The notes: generated by a model from the letters alone, not told the origin. DNA of 64,000 nucleotides from Aphrocallistes beatrix (GCA_963281255.1 OY725490.1:3100001-3164000); one strand, 5' to 3'. Positions 1 to 11,284 are shown, counted from the first letter of the stretch. Translations and numbers: made by a program.

Positions 1-1130
1 ACTAGCCATTCTAACACTAAAAAAACTCAAAATCAATCTGATTTAAAGCTTGCGCGATTGAAGAATTCAAATGCTTATGTCTCCTTGGTGCATACAAGCC
101 GATTTGTCACCTGACATGTTTTAAAACGACCAGCTATATATCCCGAAAATCCACTCGGCCCGATTTATCACTTCTGATCCGATTTACGACTTCAACAGAC
201 CCGAATCTATCTATTACGTACTTGGAATAATTATTTCAGAAATATAGAAGATCATACAGCAAGTCTCATTTTTCTCATTTTTTAGAATTTAATAAATATG
301 ATATCTATTACTGTTTTAGGAAATGTGATTGTACAAACTATATACGTATGTTAATACAAATATTAAATAATAGTCTATGAGTAAACAAATACGTACCTGG
401 TATATGATGTTAGAGAACAGTAATTTGAGAATAAAGTTTAAATTGTTTGATAAACTTGTAGAATAGAACAAATAATTTTTTAGTAAATCAGTTGAATTTA
501 GAAACCGATTAGATTCTGTAGTGACTACTGTATTGAAGCTAGTATAGGAATAGGGTCGACCTTGTTTAAACATCTCAGATTACAGACCACAGCCATTCAT
601 ATCACACCAATACAACTGGCAATGTGTGTCTCTCTAACCATATAAAGCACTAACTTCTTTCTGATTCGATATTTTCACTAAAATTTTGATACACAAATCT
701 ATATTTTGCCACATTTTCTGCAGAATAATATTTGCCTCAAAATGTTTTGTTGAACATAGTGTTCGTAAGCTAACATTTCAATTTACTTATCTTAACGTTT
801 TGAAACTTCCCCAATTTTACAGATACTCTACACACAAGTGAGAGTGTTGGTGAGAAATATGTACGATACTCGTATTGATTGATGGTAATATTTCTTAAAT
901 GTGCATAATTATTAAGAATGATAAAGGCGATCCATGTGCGACAAAGGGAAATTCCCTCCAAATGAGTACCAATCTCATCTGAAATTTCGCACGAAATAGA
1001 TCTAGCACGGAATCTCGTTTGCATACTATTCCTTAGAAATTTCTTGAAAATATTTATAATTTATTGATTTAATAGACATTTTGTAAACACAAAAAATTAT
1101 AAATTTGAATTAACTGTTCGAAAATATCAT
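1..1130. other. AT-rich intergenic stretch, no gene seen
   Basis: No open frame here resembles a known family, and the short frames are AT-rich and low-complexity. No terminal inverted repeats or tandem arrays were recognised. Confidence 0.5.
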
Positions 1131-1140
1131 TGGTACCGGA

Positions 1141-1480
1141 TTAACAGGATGTGTTCATAGGTGCCAAGTTTTGGAAAATAAAATAAAACCTGGGGGGGCA
1201 TGAGCGAGCGACGGTAAGGGGGGCCTGGGGGCTTGCTCCCCCAGAAAAATTATGTAATTGGGATATACATCTAGACTCAATTAACATAATTTTGGGGTTT
1301 AGTTGTAACCTATAAGTATATAAGTTTATGTGAAGTCCTGCCATATCACAGCTTCCTCCACTGTCCACTGCCCGGCTCCAGACCAGGTACCCACATTTGG
1401 CACCTATGGATGTGCTGTGACACAAATCTGAAGACACAATGAGATAACACATTTGGTTCAGATTTGAAACGATGAATGAT
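1141..1480. repeat. probable interspersed repeat fragment with G-rich hairpin
   Basis: A sharp GC-rich island in AT-rich DNA centres on a hairpin at 1225-1244 (arms CTGGGGG / CCCCCAG), preceded by a G-run. This composition is typical of ends of non-autonomous transposons in invertebrate genomes. The full element boundaries were not found. A 141-codon minus-strand frame runs through the hairpin and is not credible as a gene. Confidence 0.3.
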
Positions 1481-1635
1481 GGATTATTTCTGAGTTTAGA
1501 GTCGGTCGCTAGGGGCGGTATTGTTTTGTTTGACCGATTTGGCCGTCGTACAAACACCCTTGCCATTTGCTTACATCACTTTCTGACTAGGAAGAGGGGA
1601 GGCATCACTTTAAGATTAGCCCTGAGAGCCACTCA

Positions 1636-1800
1636 TACATACCAACCTTCCCGCTTTCCAGTCTTCTATTGAGGTAATTTTCACGAGTGTCACGTTTTTA
1701 CATTAAAAGTCTCCACTATGTCCCATGACTCCCTTCCATGTTTAATACTTTTCTATTGCGTCCCGCGAAATTCAACGCTGCGTCCCGCTTATATCATGGC
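1636..1800 (+). repeat. dispersed 'GCGGGACG' repeat, diverged copy
   Basis: It shares the ordered blocks 'TCTTCTATTGAG', 'TAATTTTCACGAGTGTC', 'TAATACTTTTCTATTGCG' and 'TCCCGC' with 34250-34380 (plus strand), and in reverse with 46440-46640 and 55255-55440. The family has no obvious coding content. The superfamily is unknown to me. Confidence 0.5.
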
Positions 1801-1849
1801 TCATGTTGGCATGTATGGCCATTAATTTACTATTCGACGAGTATTCGTT

Positions 1850-3060
1850 GGTAAGCCACTGGACATGCCATCACATGATTTGGTTAAAAGTTAGATTCAC
1901 ACAAATAGCGTGCTCAAAGCGCTCCACAAACTTTTCAATAAAGTCCTTCCAGTCTGTATTTGAAAACATTTTGAATTATACAATTTTAGCTGGACATACA
2001 CAGGATGCTAGGGATATGGATAGAGAGGTGTCACTGTTTATACAGGGGAGAACTGACGCATTCATGGACTGGTCAGAAAACAGCCTACACAAGAATCTCA
2101 CATCGGAACAATGAGAATGCGTCGTTGGTATGTACGATAAACCTAACAGACAGACATTGTTCATGCCTGCTACTCTGCCAGGTGCTTACAGTAAATTCCT
2201 GGATGGTGAGATGAGCGAATTACCATACATTCGTGAATTTCATCTACTCTCACATGCTCCTGCACTAGCCCAGACAGAGACTCGTCTTTTCTTCACCGCC
2301 AGCACCTTCCTATCGGAGACTTCTCCCTCATGGACACGCCTTGATACGCGATAAACCCGGTTGAGTACAGGCGCTCTAAATCGTCTCTCTCGAGTTCGGG
2401 TATTTCACTCACATCCGCCAATTCTTCTTGTCTCATTCGAGTCAGCTGTCACCGTATCAGATACAGTGTCAGTTCGTAGTATAACTCAGAGTCAGGTGTT
2501 CGTGAGAGCTTGAGCACCGTATTCGCTTTCAAGAGGGCAGAGAACACATGGATGCTCACTAGTATGAGAAACGGCTGTTTCATTTCATTGTACCTGTCAA
2601 GGAGACGAGTGCATCACTTTAGTATGCATCACTTTAGTATGGCATTATCTAATTGTTTCTTGAAATATGTTTCTCTGTGTAGGAGAGAATCCTACCACCT
2701 GGTAGAAGCAGGTGATGTGGAGCTGGTGTGAAGGAGATTCGTCAGTCCAGGCACCAGGTCTGCCGATCAATAGGATGGAATAACGTGTGAGAGTCTGTCT
2801 TGTTAGAAGAGGTAGAGGCGTTTTCGAAAGGGCGCATCTTCTGTGAACTCGTCGAGACCGTCTATGATCAACAGCAGCCCTTCTCCGTCTGTCTCCGTGA
2901 TGTGCTACGCGAACTGTGGTCATCTGGAGCCAGAGAAGTCATTGACAGATGGACCCAGTGGTAATTGGTAGACCTGCCTCAAGACGTGAAGACTCCATCT
3001 CGTGCCACTCCTATTTCCGACCTGGAATGCAGAGTAGGAGAATATGGACAGTTCGTTATA
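1850..3060 (-). pseudogene. NACHT-domain (NLR-like) pseudogene
   Basis: Reading the minus strand around 2880-2835 gives an acidic Walker B block, LLLIIDGLDEF, typical of NACHT NTPases. It is preceded by RWSLHVLRQVYQLPLGPSV (about 3020-2955), which fits the strand after the P-loop. After a frame change comes SILLIGRPGAW (about 2790-2750), the NACHT sensor-1 region, then YQVVGFSPTQRNIF (about 2705-2665). Further on, TPDSELYYELTLYLIR (about 2490-2445) matches the helical segment C-terminal to NACHT domains. The frame is broken by in-frame stops between 2940 and 2895 and by at least one frameshift near 2810. No P-loop, N-terminal adaptor domain or leucine-rich repeats were found. The piece 1850-2200 keeps an open stretch but is not recognisable. 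NLR genes are expanded in sponges and cnidarians, and this is a dead relic of one. Confidence 0.72.
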
Positions 3061-5160
3061 CCAAATCTTAGTGCAATCCTATGACGAAGGAATGTTTTTC
3101 TGCTCCCAGGGATTTCACTGAAGCATTTAACTCTTCATTACTGCAGTGAAATCTATTGGATTGATTTTTACTTCTTTCCTAGCGGTTTTTCTGATATATG
3201 CAATCACACTGTAGTAGCTTCATCATCGAATGAGACATATCTTGGCTTCTGTTTTAGGCTGGTCAGATCGACTTAACGTTTCTGAATTGGATTCTAAGAA
3301 TTCTTTAAGGCCAGTCAACCGAGGTCGACAGCACTTGTAAACTCCTTTAACGTAGCATTCCCATTCTGATACTTCCCTACACGTGCTAGTTCCTTCCTGA
3401 ATTTGGATGTCAATTCGCACATATTAAACTCTCTTATAAAGAATTGAAGATTCGGTCTTTATAATTATGGTTGATACAACGAGAATTTTAGACATATTTA
3501 CCAGGCCCTTTGTATCAGATTATTATTTTTTAAAATTAATTTCATAGGATTTGTGAACTTCACTTAGCTATCAGAATTAAATATTTTGAATCAATTGTAA
3601 TTTGTCTATTGATAATCAGGACTGTAGGAACTGGACAAGACTTTTCACGGTTAATTGTTGATAATGATACATCGTCGCAATCTGATCGTATGCCTAATAG
3701 TGATTGTTAGAAATAAGAGGGATCGAATTCGTTCTAACTCTTCAGAGATGTAAGAAAATACTGTCACTCGAATAAACTCATTCCGGCGCCATATTTTATG
3801 GGAAGTGGGTGTCCTAAGAGGGATTTCTCTGAAACTGGGTGTCCATTAATAGAGGGAAATACTGTACAATTAGATAAAAGAGGAGGCAGTGGGTACCCAG
3901 ACATCCAGAAACCTCCGGTGGCGCCAGGCCTGAAACACCATCTGATACTGCGATAGAATCTTCTAATGTTTGATGTGTATGAGTCCGTGCATCTGAGAGT
4001 GCATAGAGACTGGTGCAGGGGGGAATTTAATAATCTGTCGGGGAAAGAATTGGAAGAAATGTATGAAAGACACTAATTTAGCCCCCCTGTCGGGGAACTC
4101 TTGGCATCACCCCTGGACTGGTGAGGGTGAAAAATCCATCTAAAGTTGATTTGAAGCAATAACACACTCATCAGGGATGTAATGTTATAACATTGTCATA
4201 TCGTATACATGTGCTGTAAAAGGTCATGGGTCATGCATGACCTATCGACAATTGTTAATAATGTTCGTAGAAGAGAATGTCTTAATTAATTAATAGCACT
4301 TCCAATTTAAAATTTGTAACCAACCCATATTTTGTTATGTCTTTGTTTTCAAAGACATAACAAATTTATTTATTGTGCATTGTGTCCCCACACAATGTAT
4401 TACCACACAACGTATTTTAATACTACTACATATGGTACAAAGCCGTAGTCACCAGGTGTGAAGTGGTCCGGTTGAAACCAGTCCAATCGTACAAAATGAT
4501 CCCTTTTGAGGCGTGATTGGTCAAAAGTGGTCAGGTTGAAACCGGCCCAACCGAACCGGTGGCTACGACTCGGTATCAATGGTATCAATTAATCATGACT
4601 GCTTAGTACGAATATATTGTCTATACAGCATTTATTCTGAATTTGCCTTTGTATCCGCGCCTAATGCAGACATGAAGTGCTTGAGAGCCGCGCAAGGAGC
4701 GATGTTGTATGGATATAAATGGAGTTTTAAATTGCACTTATTTTGTATAAACTTGTTTCGTTTCCACTGATCATAATTTCCTTTTAACATATGTATAGGA
4801 GATTTGAAATTATTGAGAACATTAGGTATATTAATTAATTATTTTTCCCTATGAAGTAATTTATTATGTGAACAGATATGTAGATAAATTGGCCAACCAT
4901 ATTGATGAAAGCCAAATACCACCAACATCAGTTTCAATTTGAAAGCCTTGTACAACCAGATACAGATTTTAATTGTTCAAAATGCTTGCTAACTTCCAAA
5001 TTTTGCTTTAAAAGGGAAAAAACCAAAATAATCCTGAAAGTAAAAGATATCTGAAAAAAGAGCATGTAAGCTTTCATCTTTACAGCTTTTGAATTCTTTC
5101 CAATAAGTATAAAATAAATTAAATTCATTAAAACATACATAATACCATTATACTCTCCTA
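3061..5160. other. intergenic, repeat debris
   Basis: No gene was recognised. About 30 bases around 3274-3306 recur in opposite orientation at about 7222-7254 next to the Helitron remnant, so they are probably transposon debris. At 4460-4555 two diverged copies of a ~27-bp unit containing 'GGTTGAAACC' lie in tandem. The rest is unique-looking AT-rich sequence. Confidence 0.4.
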
Positions 5161-5172
5161 AATTCAGATTTA

Positions 5173-6195
5173 ATGAAAAGCGGAAATATTTCTCATTACA
5201 TTTTCTTCAATGAAAGTATTTGGCAATCAATCTATCCCTCAGTTTATTTCTTAATGAACATTTTCGGTGCAATTATATACACCATATGGCTGATACACTT
5301 AATATCTCGATTCTTAACTTTTCGTACTTTAAGACGTTCTATTGGTGAAAATGAGATCTTTGAAATGAAGTATCGATGCAAGACAGAGTATTACAAATAC
5401 GCACTTTTTATTGTAATCACCATTATCGAGCCGTTAAACTTTATTCCGCATGCTCTGGCATATGGAGCCAAGTTATCTACTCTCCACATGAACCAAACTA
5501 CGTCTGTAAGTCTTGCAACCTTTTCCATTTGTTTGTCACTGAAATCATCTTCCTATGTATTTGGGTTAGTAACCGCGTCTCTTCTTAACATCATCACCAT
5601 CTACATGAGTTATGTTTATCATTCTTATACGGAGTTTGGGCCACTCAAAAGAAGACTTCGAAACTCAGTGATACTTGCTGTGGTTCTCATGCTGAGTTCA
5701 TTCATACTAGTAATCGGCGCTCTGATAGTCCAACTAGTTTGCATACTCATTTGCATATATGAAATGAATCAGTTATTTAAGAATTCCAAGTATTTATACA
5801 AATTAATTAGAGACCATTATCAAAATCTAATAACTGAAAACTATTCTTTATACCGTAAATATAAATACACCGCGAAAAGATACAAATGGATGACGATCAT
5901 TCTATTCATCTTCGGTGCGATGATTGTGCTGAGTTATTCGTGTGATTTTCTGAATTCATTTTTGAAATTGTTCATAATCTTCAGTTCGGGACGACAAACC
6001 AAAACTCAAACAGATATGTACCGATATATTTGCAAAGGAATTGATCGGATATCCGGCATAATGATAGGAATAACCGCATCTTTTATGTTAATTATTTTCT
6101 TCATTGTAACAATCCACTTCATAATAAGAAATAGAAGTAAAGAGATGTCGTCAAGGGAAACTAAGTCAAGATTGAGGGAGCCTTTACTTAGCTGA
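5173..6195 (+). CDS. multipass (about 7-TM) membrane protein, lineage-specific family
   Basis: A single-exon frame of 340 residues. Hydrophobic segments lie at roughly residues 24-48, 74-95, 108-142, 165-195, 238-258, 262-275 and 295-318, with positively charged linkers (RTLRR, KRRLR) and a basic C-terminal tail. The count and spacing suggest seven or so helices, like a chemoreceptor or GPCR-type protein, but no rhodopsin DRY or NPxxY signature is visible and I cannot name the family. The layout resembles the minus-strand proteins at 26102-27262 and 20615-21911: basic loop after helix 1, long fourth helix followed by a Lys/Tyr-rich loop, then the last helices. I infer distant paralogy. NQTT near residue 107 could be a glycosylation site. 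The start is the first ATG of the frame, and a polyA signal follows 59 bases after the stop. Confidence 0.72.
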   Translation: MKSGNISHYIFFNESIWQSIYPSVYFLMNIFGAIIYTIWLIHLISRFLTFRTLRRSIGENEIFEMKYRCKTEYYKYALFIVITIIEPLNFIPHALAYGAKLSTLHMNQTTSVSLATFSICLSLKSSSYVFGLVTASLLNIITIYMSYVYHSYTEFGPLKRRLRNSVILAVVLMLSSFILVIGALIVQLVCILICIYEMNQLFKNSKYLYKLIRDHYQNLITENYSLYRKYKYTAKRYKWMTIILFIFGAMIVLSYSCDFLNSFLKLFIIFSSGRQTKTQTDMYRYICKGIDRISGIMIGITASFMLIIFFIVTIHFIIRNRSKEMSSRETKSRLREPLLS

Positions 6196-6253
6196 GTAGC
6201 ATATGTAGTATGTAGTATGCATGTTACTGAATTATTGTTTTTGTATTTTAAAA

Positions 6254-6259
6254 AATAAA
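6254..6259 (+). promoter_or_regulatory. polyadenylation signal AATAAA
   Basis: A canonical hexamer about 60 bases after the stop of the membrane-protein gene ending at 6195, followed by T-rich sequence. Confidence 0.55.
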
Positions 6260-7220
6260 ATTTTATTTTCTGTTTTGAAAGAATAACTTGTGTAAAAGAG
6301 TTAGTAGAAGACTAAATCTCACAACTGGTAGGTATCCATCTAGAGTAGGTACTTGTTGCAACATTATTCTCCACACTTTGGCTCCGTCGCGATGAAGTCG
6401 AGCCTATCAATGAAAATTATTAAATATCCCATCGACAATATATACCTACTGTATGTGAAGCGATTTTCTGATAATATTATCCAAAAAAGAACTTTCAGGC
6501 GAGAAAATAACCCGCCGGATGCATCATCTTCCTCTTGACCCTCCACTGATTCTTAATACGCTCTAACTTCTAAGGTTTTCAAACAGTCTGATTCTACCAA
6601 ATTTTGCATGAACTCCATTACTTCCGGTTTATATAAGAGCTTGCCTATTCATATTGTAGCACTACAAAGGTATATTAAGATATAACTGAGATCTCGAGTC
6701 AACTAATTAATAGGGTATTACACATGTTGAATTATGTGAATATTTAATAAGTTATTAGTATACACATGTATCCATACATGCATATTTCACACCTTTTAAA
6801 CAAATTAGGACACGATCTACGTGAGGAGCCATATAGGAAATATCTAAGCTTACGTTAGCAAAATTAAATTATGGTTAAAATTAAAACAATAATTACTGTT
6901 GTATTTGCCTCCGTCATAAAATATCTACATCCTGTGGTCTAAATCCCCTTGATTAATCCGTCCCTGTTGTGTAAAATTCATATTGAACACAAATCTACAC
7001 ACATATTATGTAAGCATTGTATTACTTGTATGAAATCATTGCTTTCATAAAACTATCCAGTTTCAATATTCTCGTAACATTAGTAGATCATTCAGCAATT
7101 CATAAAATTTCTAATTAAAATCTGCAAGCAAACTTACTCCATTATATATACGTATAACAAAACAAATCCATTTTGACAATTTAAAAAAAAAGTCAACCGC
7201 CAAGTAAATTGAAAAATGAC
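6260..7220. other. AT-rich intergenic, nothing recognised
   Basis: No coding frame of family resemblance, no tandem repeat and no clear transposon end were seen. Confidence 0.45.
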
Positions 7221-7221
7221 C

Positions 7222-7740
7222 TTAAATAATTCTTAGAATCCAATTCAGAAACGTTAATTCACGGTGTGAGGTTGAAACTTTCGGACGGGAAGGAGGTTGA
7301 AATTTACAGTTTACCACCAAAAACCCCACCAAACACCCTTTGGAAGCTTTTTTTACTAAAATGGCCACTTAGCTCAATAACTTTAAATTTTGAATATTGA
7401 GCCAAATGACCATTTTAGGTTAAAAAAATGCCGATTGAAGCGAACGCTAGAGCCGAGTTATAAGCTCGAATGTATTCTCTGAATGCTCTGCCTCGACTGT
7501 CAGTAGCCATCAGCAGATGCATCAGTAGCTCAGGAGAAGGTAAGGCGGGAATAACCACCTTCCCTTGTCCGCAGCAAAAGGAAAACTTGAAGTCATCCTT
7601 AGTGCTAGTGGAGAGTTTTTCATTCTCCCAAAATTTAGCATTACAATGTGAACAGTGATATTCCATCCGGCCAACTGAAAATTCGTCAATTATGTCATCA
7701 GACCCTATGAGTACGAAAATATTATATTCGAACTCGTGGG
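7222..7740 (-). mobile_element. Helitron remnant (N-terminal region of Rep-helicase)
   Basis: On the minus strand from about 7735 the frame reads DDIIDEFSVGRMEYHCSHC, continuing with a second Cys pair (FSFCCGQG), then VIPALPSP and REYIRAYNSALAFASIG, ending at 7415. This is the conserved N-terminal segment of animal Helitron transposases: zinc-binding Cys pairs, then 'LP.L..P', then 'IR.YN.ALAF.S.G'. The frame stops right after this segment. GVFGG-like pieces downstream (about 7325) hint that the next block is present but degraded. No Rep HUH motif or helicase remains here. It is probably a dead fragment. Confidence 0.7.
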
Positions 7741-7895
7741 TATCTACCCTATTTTTGATATTTGTTTACTTTATGTATCTAATGAAACAAAAGTAAACAA
7801 ATAATTTATCATATAGAACTGAAAATATGTTATTCGAAATCTACACCCCTGAAAACCCCATGTCAACCGTTGAAAGCTAGTCTCTAGCATTATTT
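7727..7895 (-). repeat. inverted copy of the ~140-bp 'TTGTTTAC' repeat unit
   Basis: This is the reverse complement of the unit tandemly repeated at 8341-9100. It contains CTACACCCCTGAAAACCCCA and TTTGTTTACTTTATGTATC. With the direct array it forms a large inverted structure around the minisatellite at 8031-8340. Confidence 0.75.
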
Positions 7896-8030
7896 TCAAA
7901 ATTCATCAAATGGTGTGAAAATATGTATACTTACTAGTATAACGATATGCACATAATTCTTTACTGCTATAGACTATAACCAATTAAGATATCAAACATA
8001 AGTTGTAGCTTTGAAATATTATTAATGTCG

Positions 8031-8340
8031 CAAAAAAATGTCGCAAAAAAAACGCGACATGTCACGTTTTCAAAACGTGACATGTCACAAATTTAAAACG
8101 TGACATGTCACAAATTAAAACGTGACATGTCACGTTTTCAAAACGTGACATGTCACAAATTAAAACGTGACATGTCACAAATTTAAAACGTGACATGTCA
8201 CAAATTAAAACGTGACATGTCACAAATTTAAAACGTGACATGTCACAAATTTAAAACGTGACATGTCACAAATTAAAACGTGACATGTCACGTTTTCAAA
8301 ACGTGACACGTCACAAATTAAAACGCGACATGTCGCAAAA
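8031..8340. repeat. palindromic minisatellite, 22-23-bp unit, about 13 copies
   Basis: Units read CGTGACATGTCAC followed by AAATTTAAAA, AAATTAAAA or GTTTTCAAAA. The core GTGACATGTCAC is self-complementary. In the GTTTTC variants the palindrome grows to ACGTGACATGTCACGT. Edge units are degenerate (CGCGACATGTCGC), as expected for an array that expands from its middle. Confidence 0.9.
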
Positions 8341-9100
8341 TACAAAAATAGGTTAGATAATAGCTTCCAACGGCTGACATGGGGTTTTCAGGGGTGTAGA
8401 TTTCGAATATCATATTTTCAAATTGATATGATATTTTTTGTTTAATTTTGTTTAGATTAGGTACATAAAGTAAACAGATTACAAAAATAGGCTAGATAAT
8501 AGCTTTCAACGGTTGACATGGGGTTTTCAGAGGTGTAGATTTCGAATATCATTTTTTCAAATTGATATGATAAATTATTTGTTTCCTTTTGTTTACAATA
8601 TATACATAAAGTAAACAAATTACAAAAATAGGCTAGATAATAGCTTTTAACGGTTTACATGGGGTTTTCAGGGGTGTAGATTTCGAATATCATATTTTCA
8701 GATCGATATGATAAATTATTTGTTTCCTTTTGTTTACAATGGATACGTAAAGTAAACAAATTACAAAAATAGGCTAGATAATAGCTTCCAACGGCTGACA
8801 TGGGGTTTTTGGGGTGTAGATTTCGAATATCATATTTTCAAATTGATATGATATTTTTTTGTTTACTTTTGTTTAGATTAGATACATAAAGTAAACAAAT
8901 TACAAAAATAGACTAGATAATAGTTTCCAACGGCTGACATGGGGTTTTTAGGGGTGTAGATTTCGAATATCATATTTTCAGATCCATATGAGAATTAATG
9001 GTTAACTTTTGTTTATATAAAATAAACAAATTACAAAACTTTGTAAGAGAGTAGCTTCCAACGGTTGACATTAGGCGTGTATAATTCGAATGGTGGGATT
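8341..9100 (+). repeat. tandem array of ~140-bp units, five full copies plus a partial
   Basis: Each unit carries 'TAGCTTCCAACGG', 'GACATGGGGTTTTCAGGGG', 'GTAGATTTCGAATATCA' and 'TAAAGTAAACAAATTAC'. Units start near 8341, 8479, 8619, 8761 and 8901, with a diverged partial from about 9031. Two more units lie at 30590-30895. It is non-coding. The internal repetition resembles tandem repeats inside non-autonomous Helitron-type elements, which would fit the nearby Helitron remnant, but no Helitron terminus was identified. Confidence 0.85.
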
Positions 9101-9107
9101 TTTAGCC

Positions 9108-9475
9108 TAATTTGAACTGCGAATGAATAACTTTTTCTCATGTCTGATAATGAATTCAGTGGATTTGTGAAATATTTCCATGGTGATGAAAGGTATCTGG
9201 TGCTAAATCGTCATGGAACATCGATTATGAAGACATTTGATATAGAAGCAGCGGGATCTGATTTGCGATTTTCGCTGCGTGCCAGGACACATTTTTTATT
9301 CACCAAACTCACCATACGAAACACAGTTCTATGTCTCAGACTCCAAAAATCTTTTTAAATCGTTGAAAGTATTCGAATAACAATCTCTAAAGACCATAAT
9401 AACTAAGAAAGACTGTTTGGGTATAAGAAATTATATATCTAATGAAGCTTGTATCAGAACTTATTTGTCACCCTG
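9108..9475 (+). mobile_element. right half of foldback MITE family 'CAGGGTGGCTCATAAG'
   Basis: It aligns with 12658-13020 of the complete element, including the shared blocks 'TGATAATGAATTCA' and 'TCATGGAACATCGATTATGA', and ends in CACCCTG followed by TA. The short open frame inside is incidental. Confidence 0.8.
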
Positions 9476-9908
9476 TATTGATTAATCGAGTTTTAGTAAT
9501 AAGAATATTCACGAAATTTGGAGACAAAAAGATACCTTCGCCGGCCCTCCACGATAGCTGCCCTATGCCCCAGATACAAATCTATGCCATATTGGGATTA
9601 TTTATTCCAAATTTTTGTTAGTCGCCTTGATGGGCAGACCAAACGGGACAGAATACCGTCCATGCCGGTAAGGCAGGTTGCGGAGGAATTTAAACAAAAC
9701 CTCTGCTCGACTTTTATTCCTGAAAAAATGAACTTTCCTGGAAAATTCTCTACAAACGTGGGAAATATTCCTGAAAAAACTTTGGTCTCTTCACCAGTTT
9801 TCCATGAAATTTTCGTTAAAAAGTTCTACGATAGTGTTGATTTATTTTCGTTTATAGTAGTAACTCTTCCTGGTGAAATCTCTCCAGCTAATTATATAAT
9901 TTCTTAGG
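9476..9908 (+). other. 5' flank of the coiled-coil/NHL gene; unproven 129-codon frame
   Basis: A frame from 9518 to 9907 ends one base before the ATG of the NHL gene. Its translation shows no recognisable domain. It could be 5' UTR, or an upstream exon if an intron is present. No convincing splice pair was seen. Confidence 0.35.
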
Positions 9909-11147
9909 ATGGCTAGCGCAGATGCGTTGGTAGAGGAAGAATCATTCCTGACACAGGTAGAGAGGGCACGTGAGAAGATAGGTGTGAAGTTCCGCAGAGC
10001 TCACCAGGTGCTGATGGATAGAGAATCAACTCTGTTATCAGACCTGCAGCAGCTAGAATCTAGGTACAGGGGAGAGGGAGTAGCCGTGCAGATACGAGAG
10101 ATAACTGCTTCCAAAGAACAGCTAATGACAACAATGAAAGGGAATGAGAATCAGAGAAAATTGAGGCACAAATTTGCATCACTAGATACCCGTATAAGAG
10201 AGTTAGAATTTAGCCTGGAGAGAGTTAGGGATAAACTGGGGAGTGTCGTGTTTGAGTGGAATGGAGAACTGGAGAGAATGCTGAGTGAGGCAGGAGTGAT
10301 TCGAGTGAGAGCTGCACTGGACTACAAGAAGAAAGGGAAACCTATCAAGACAGCTTGTAAGCATATGAATGAACCTTCAAAAGTCGATGGGACGTTTTGC
10401 TGTCCTCAATCTATAGCCATCCATCCTCAAACTAAGAATATTTACATCTCTGATGAAGGTAACAATCGTGTGCAAATTTTTAGTCACTCTCTTGAATTTA
10501 TTTTGAAGTTCAATGGGAGGATGAATACTCCAGGTGGTTTGTGTATCAGTCAGAACAAAGTCTTGGTTACGCAGCATAAGAGTCATTGTCTGAATGTGTA
10601 CTCCATTGGCGGTCAATTCTTACGTTCAGTTGGAAAGCTTGGAGAGCGAGAATTAGAGTTTGATATGCCCACAGGCATCTCTGTTTCAACAGCGAAAAAT
10701 CGAATTTACATCTGTGAAATGAACACACGTCGGATTCAGTGTTTGAACTCAAACCTTACATTCCATTCATTCATTAATGATATTTTGATTCCCAAAGATG
10801 TCAAATGCACTCCCGACGAGATTATAGTATTGAATATCATGAGCCCTTACATTTGCGGGTTTAACTATTCGCATCAACTTATAAGAGAGATCATTCCTTT
10901 CGGAGATGGCACTCCAATCCTACTTCCATTCAATTTCTGTTTAGATCATCAGAACAATATTCTGATTGTTGATTTTGAAGCTAACTCCGTTATCATCTTC
11001 TCGAATAAAGGGCTGCTGCTTCACATGTTCGGCCAGGGAGGAGTAGGCAGGGGAGAGTTCGTTAGCCCTACTGCTATCGCCCTCGACTCAGCAGGAAGGA
11101 TTATCATAGCCTCTGAGAATCCTGATCACTGCGTTCAATTATTTTGA
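9909..11147 (+). CDS. coiled-coil + NHL-repeat protein (TRIM-like, lacking RING and B-box)
   Basis: 412 residues in one exon. Residues ~5-135 are charged and heptad-rich (many Glu, Arg, Leu), as in the coiled coil of TRIM proteins. Residues ~155-412 form a beta-propeller of NHL-type repeats, for example 'CPQSIAIHPQTKNIYISDEG', 'DMPTGISVSTAKNRIYICEM' and, last, 'SPTAIALDSAGRIIIASENP' ending with VQLF. Five to six blades are visible, matching the usual six. Full TRIM-NHL proteins begin with a RING and B-boxes. Both are absent here and no upstream Cys/His cluster was found, so ubiquitin-ligase activity is not expected. NHL propellers bind RNA or protein partners. It shares propeller style with the genes at 37190 and 57784 but is the only intact one with a coiled coil. 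A polyA signal lies at 11259. Confidence 0.85.
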   Translation: MASADALVEEESFLTQVERAREKIGVKFRRAHQVLMDRESTLLSDLQQLESRYRGEGVAVQIREITASKEQLMTTMKGNENQRKLRHKFASLDTRIRELEFSLERVRDKLGSVVFEWNGELERMLSEAGVIRVRAALDYKKKGKPIKTACKHMNEPSKVDGTFCCPQSIAIHPQTKNIYISDEGNNRVQIFSHSLEFILKFNGRMNTPGGLCISQNKVLVTQHKSHCLNVYSIGGQFLRSVGKLGERELEFDMPTGISVSTAKNRIYICEMNTRRIQCLNSNLTFHSFINDILIPKDVKCTPDEIIVLNIMSPYICGFNYSHQLIREIIPFGDGTPILLPFNFCLDHQNNILIVDFEANSVIIFSNKGLLLHMFGQGGVGRGEFVSPTAIALDSAGRIIIASENPDHCVQLF

Positions 11148-11258
11148 CACTTGTTCTCACCTTCCTACATTTTTACAAAATTTTGAATTTCAAATTATTG
11201 AGGCAGTCAAGCTTTTATGTCTATATTCATGATTCTTATGCGTTATTTTGTATATTTG

Positions 11259-11264
11259 AATAAA
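11259..11264 (+). promoter_or_regulatory. polyadenylation signal AATAAA
   Basis: The hexamer lies 112 bases after the stop of the coiled-coil/NHL gene. Confidence 0.5.
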
Positions 11265-11284
11265 TACTGTATTAACTATTCATT

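Noticed and set aside
1141..1566. 141-codon minus-strand frame
   Set aside because: It runs through a GC-rich hairpin of repeat type and has no domain resemblance.
8031..8340. Possible CRISPR-like array
   Set aside because: Units are contiguous with no unique spacers, and the setting is eukaryotic. It is a minisatellite.
9518..9907. 129-codon frame ending one base before the NHL gene
   Set aside because: No recognisable domain; more likely 5' UTR or chance. Kept only as a flank note.
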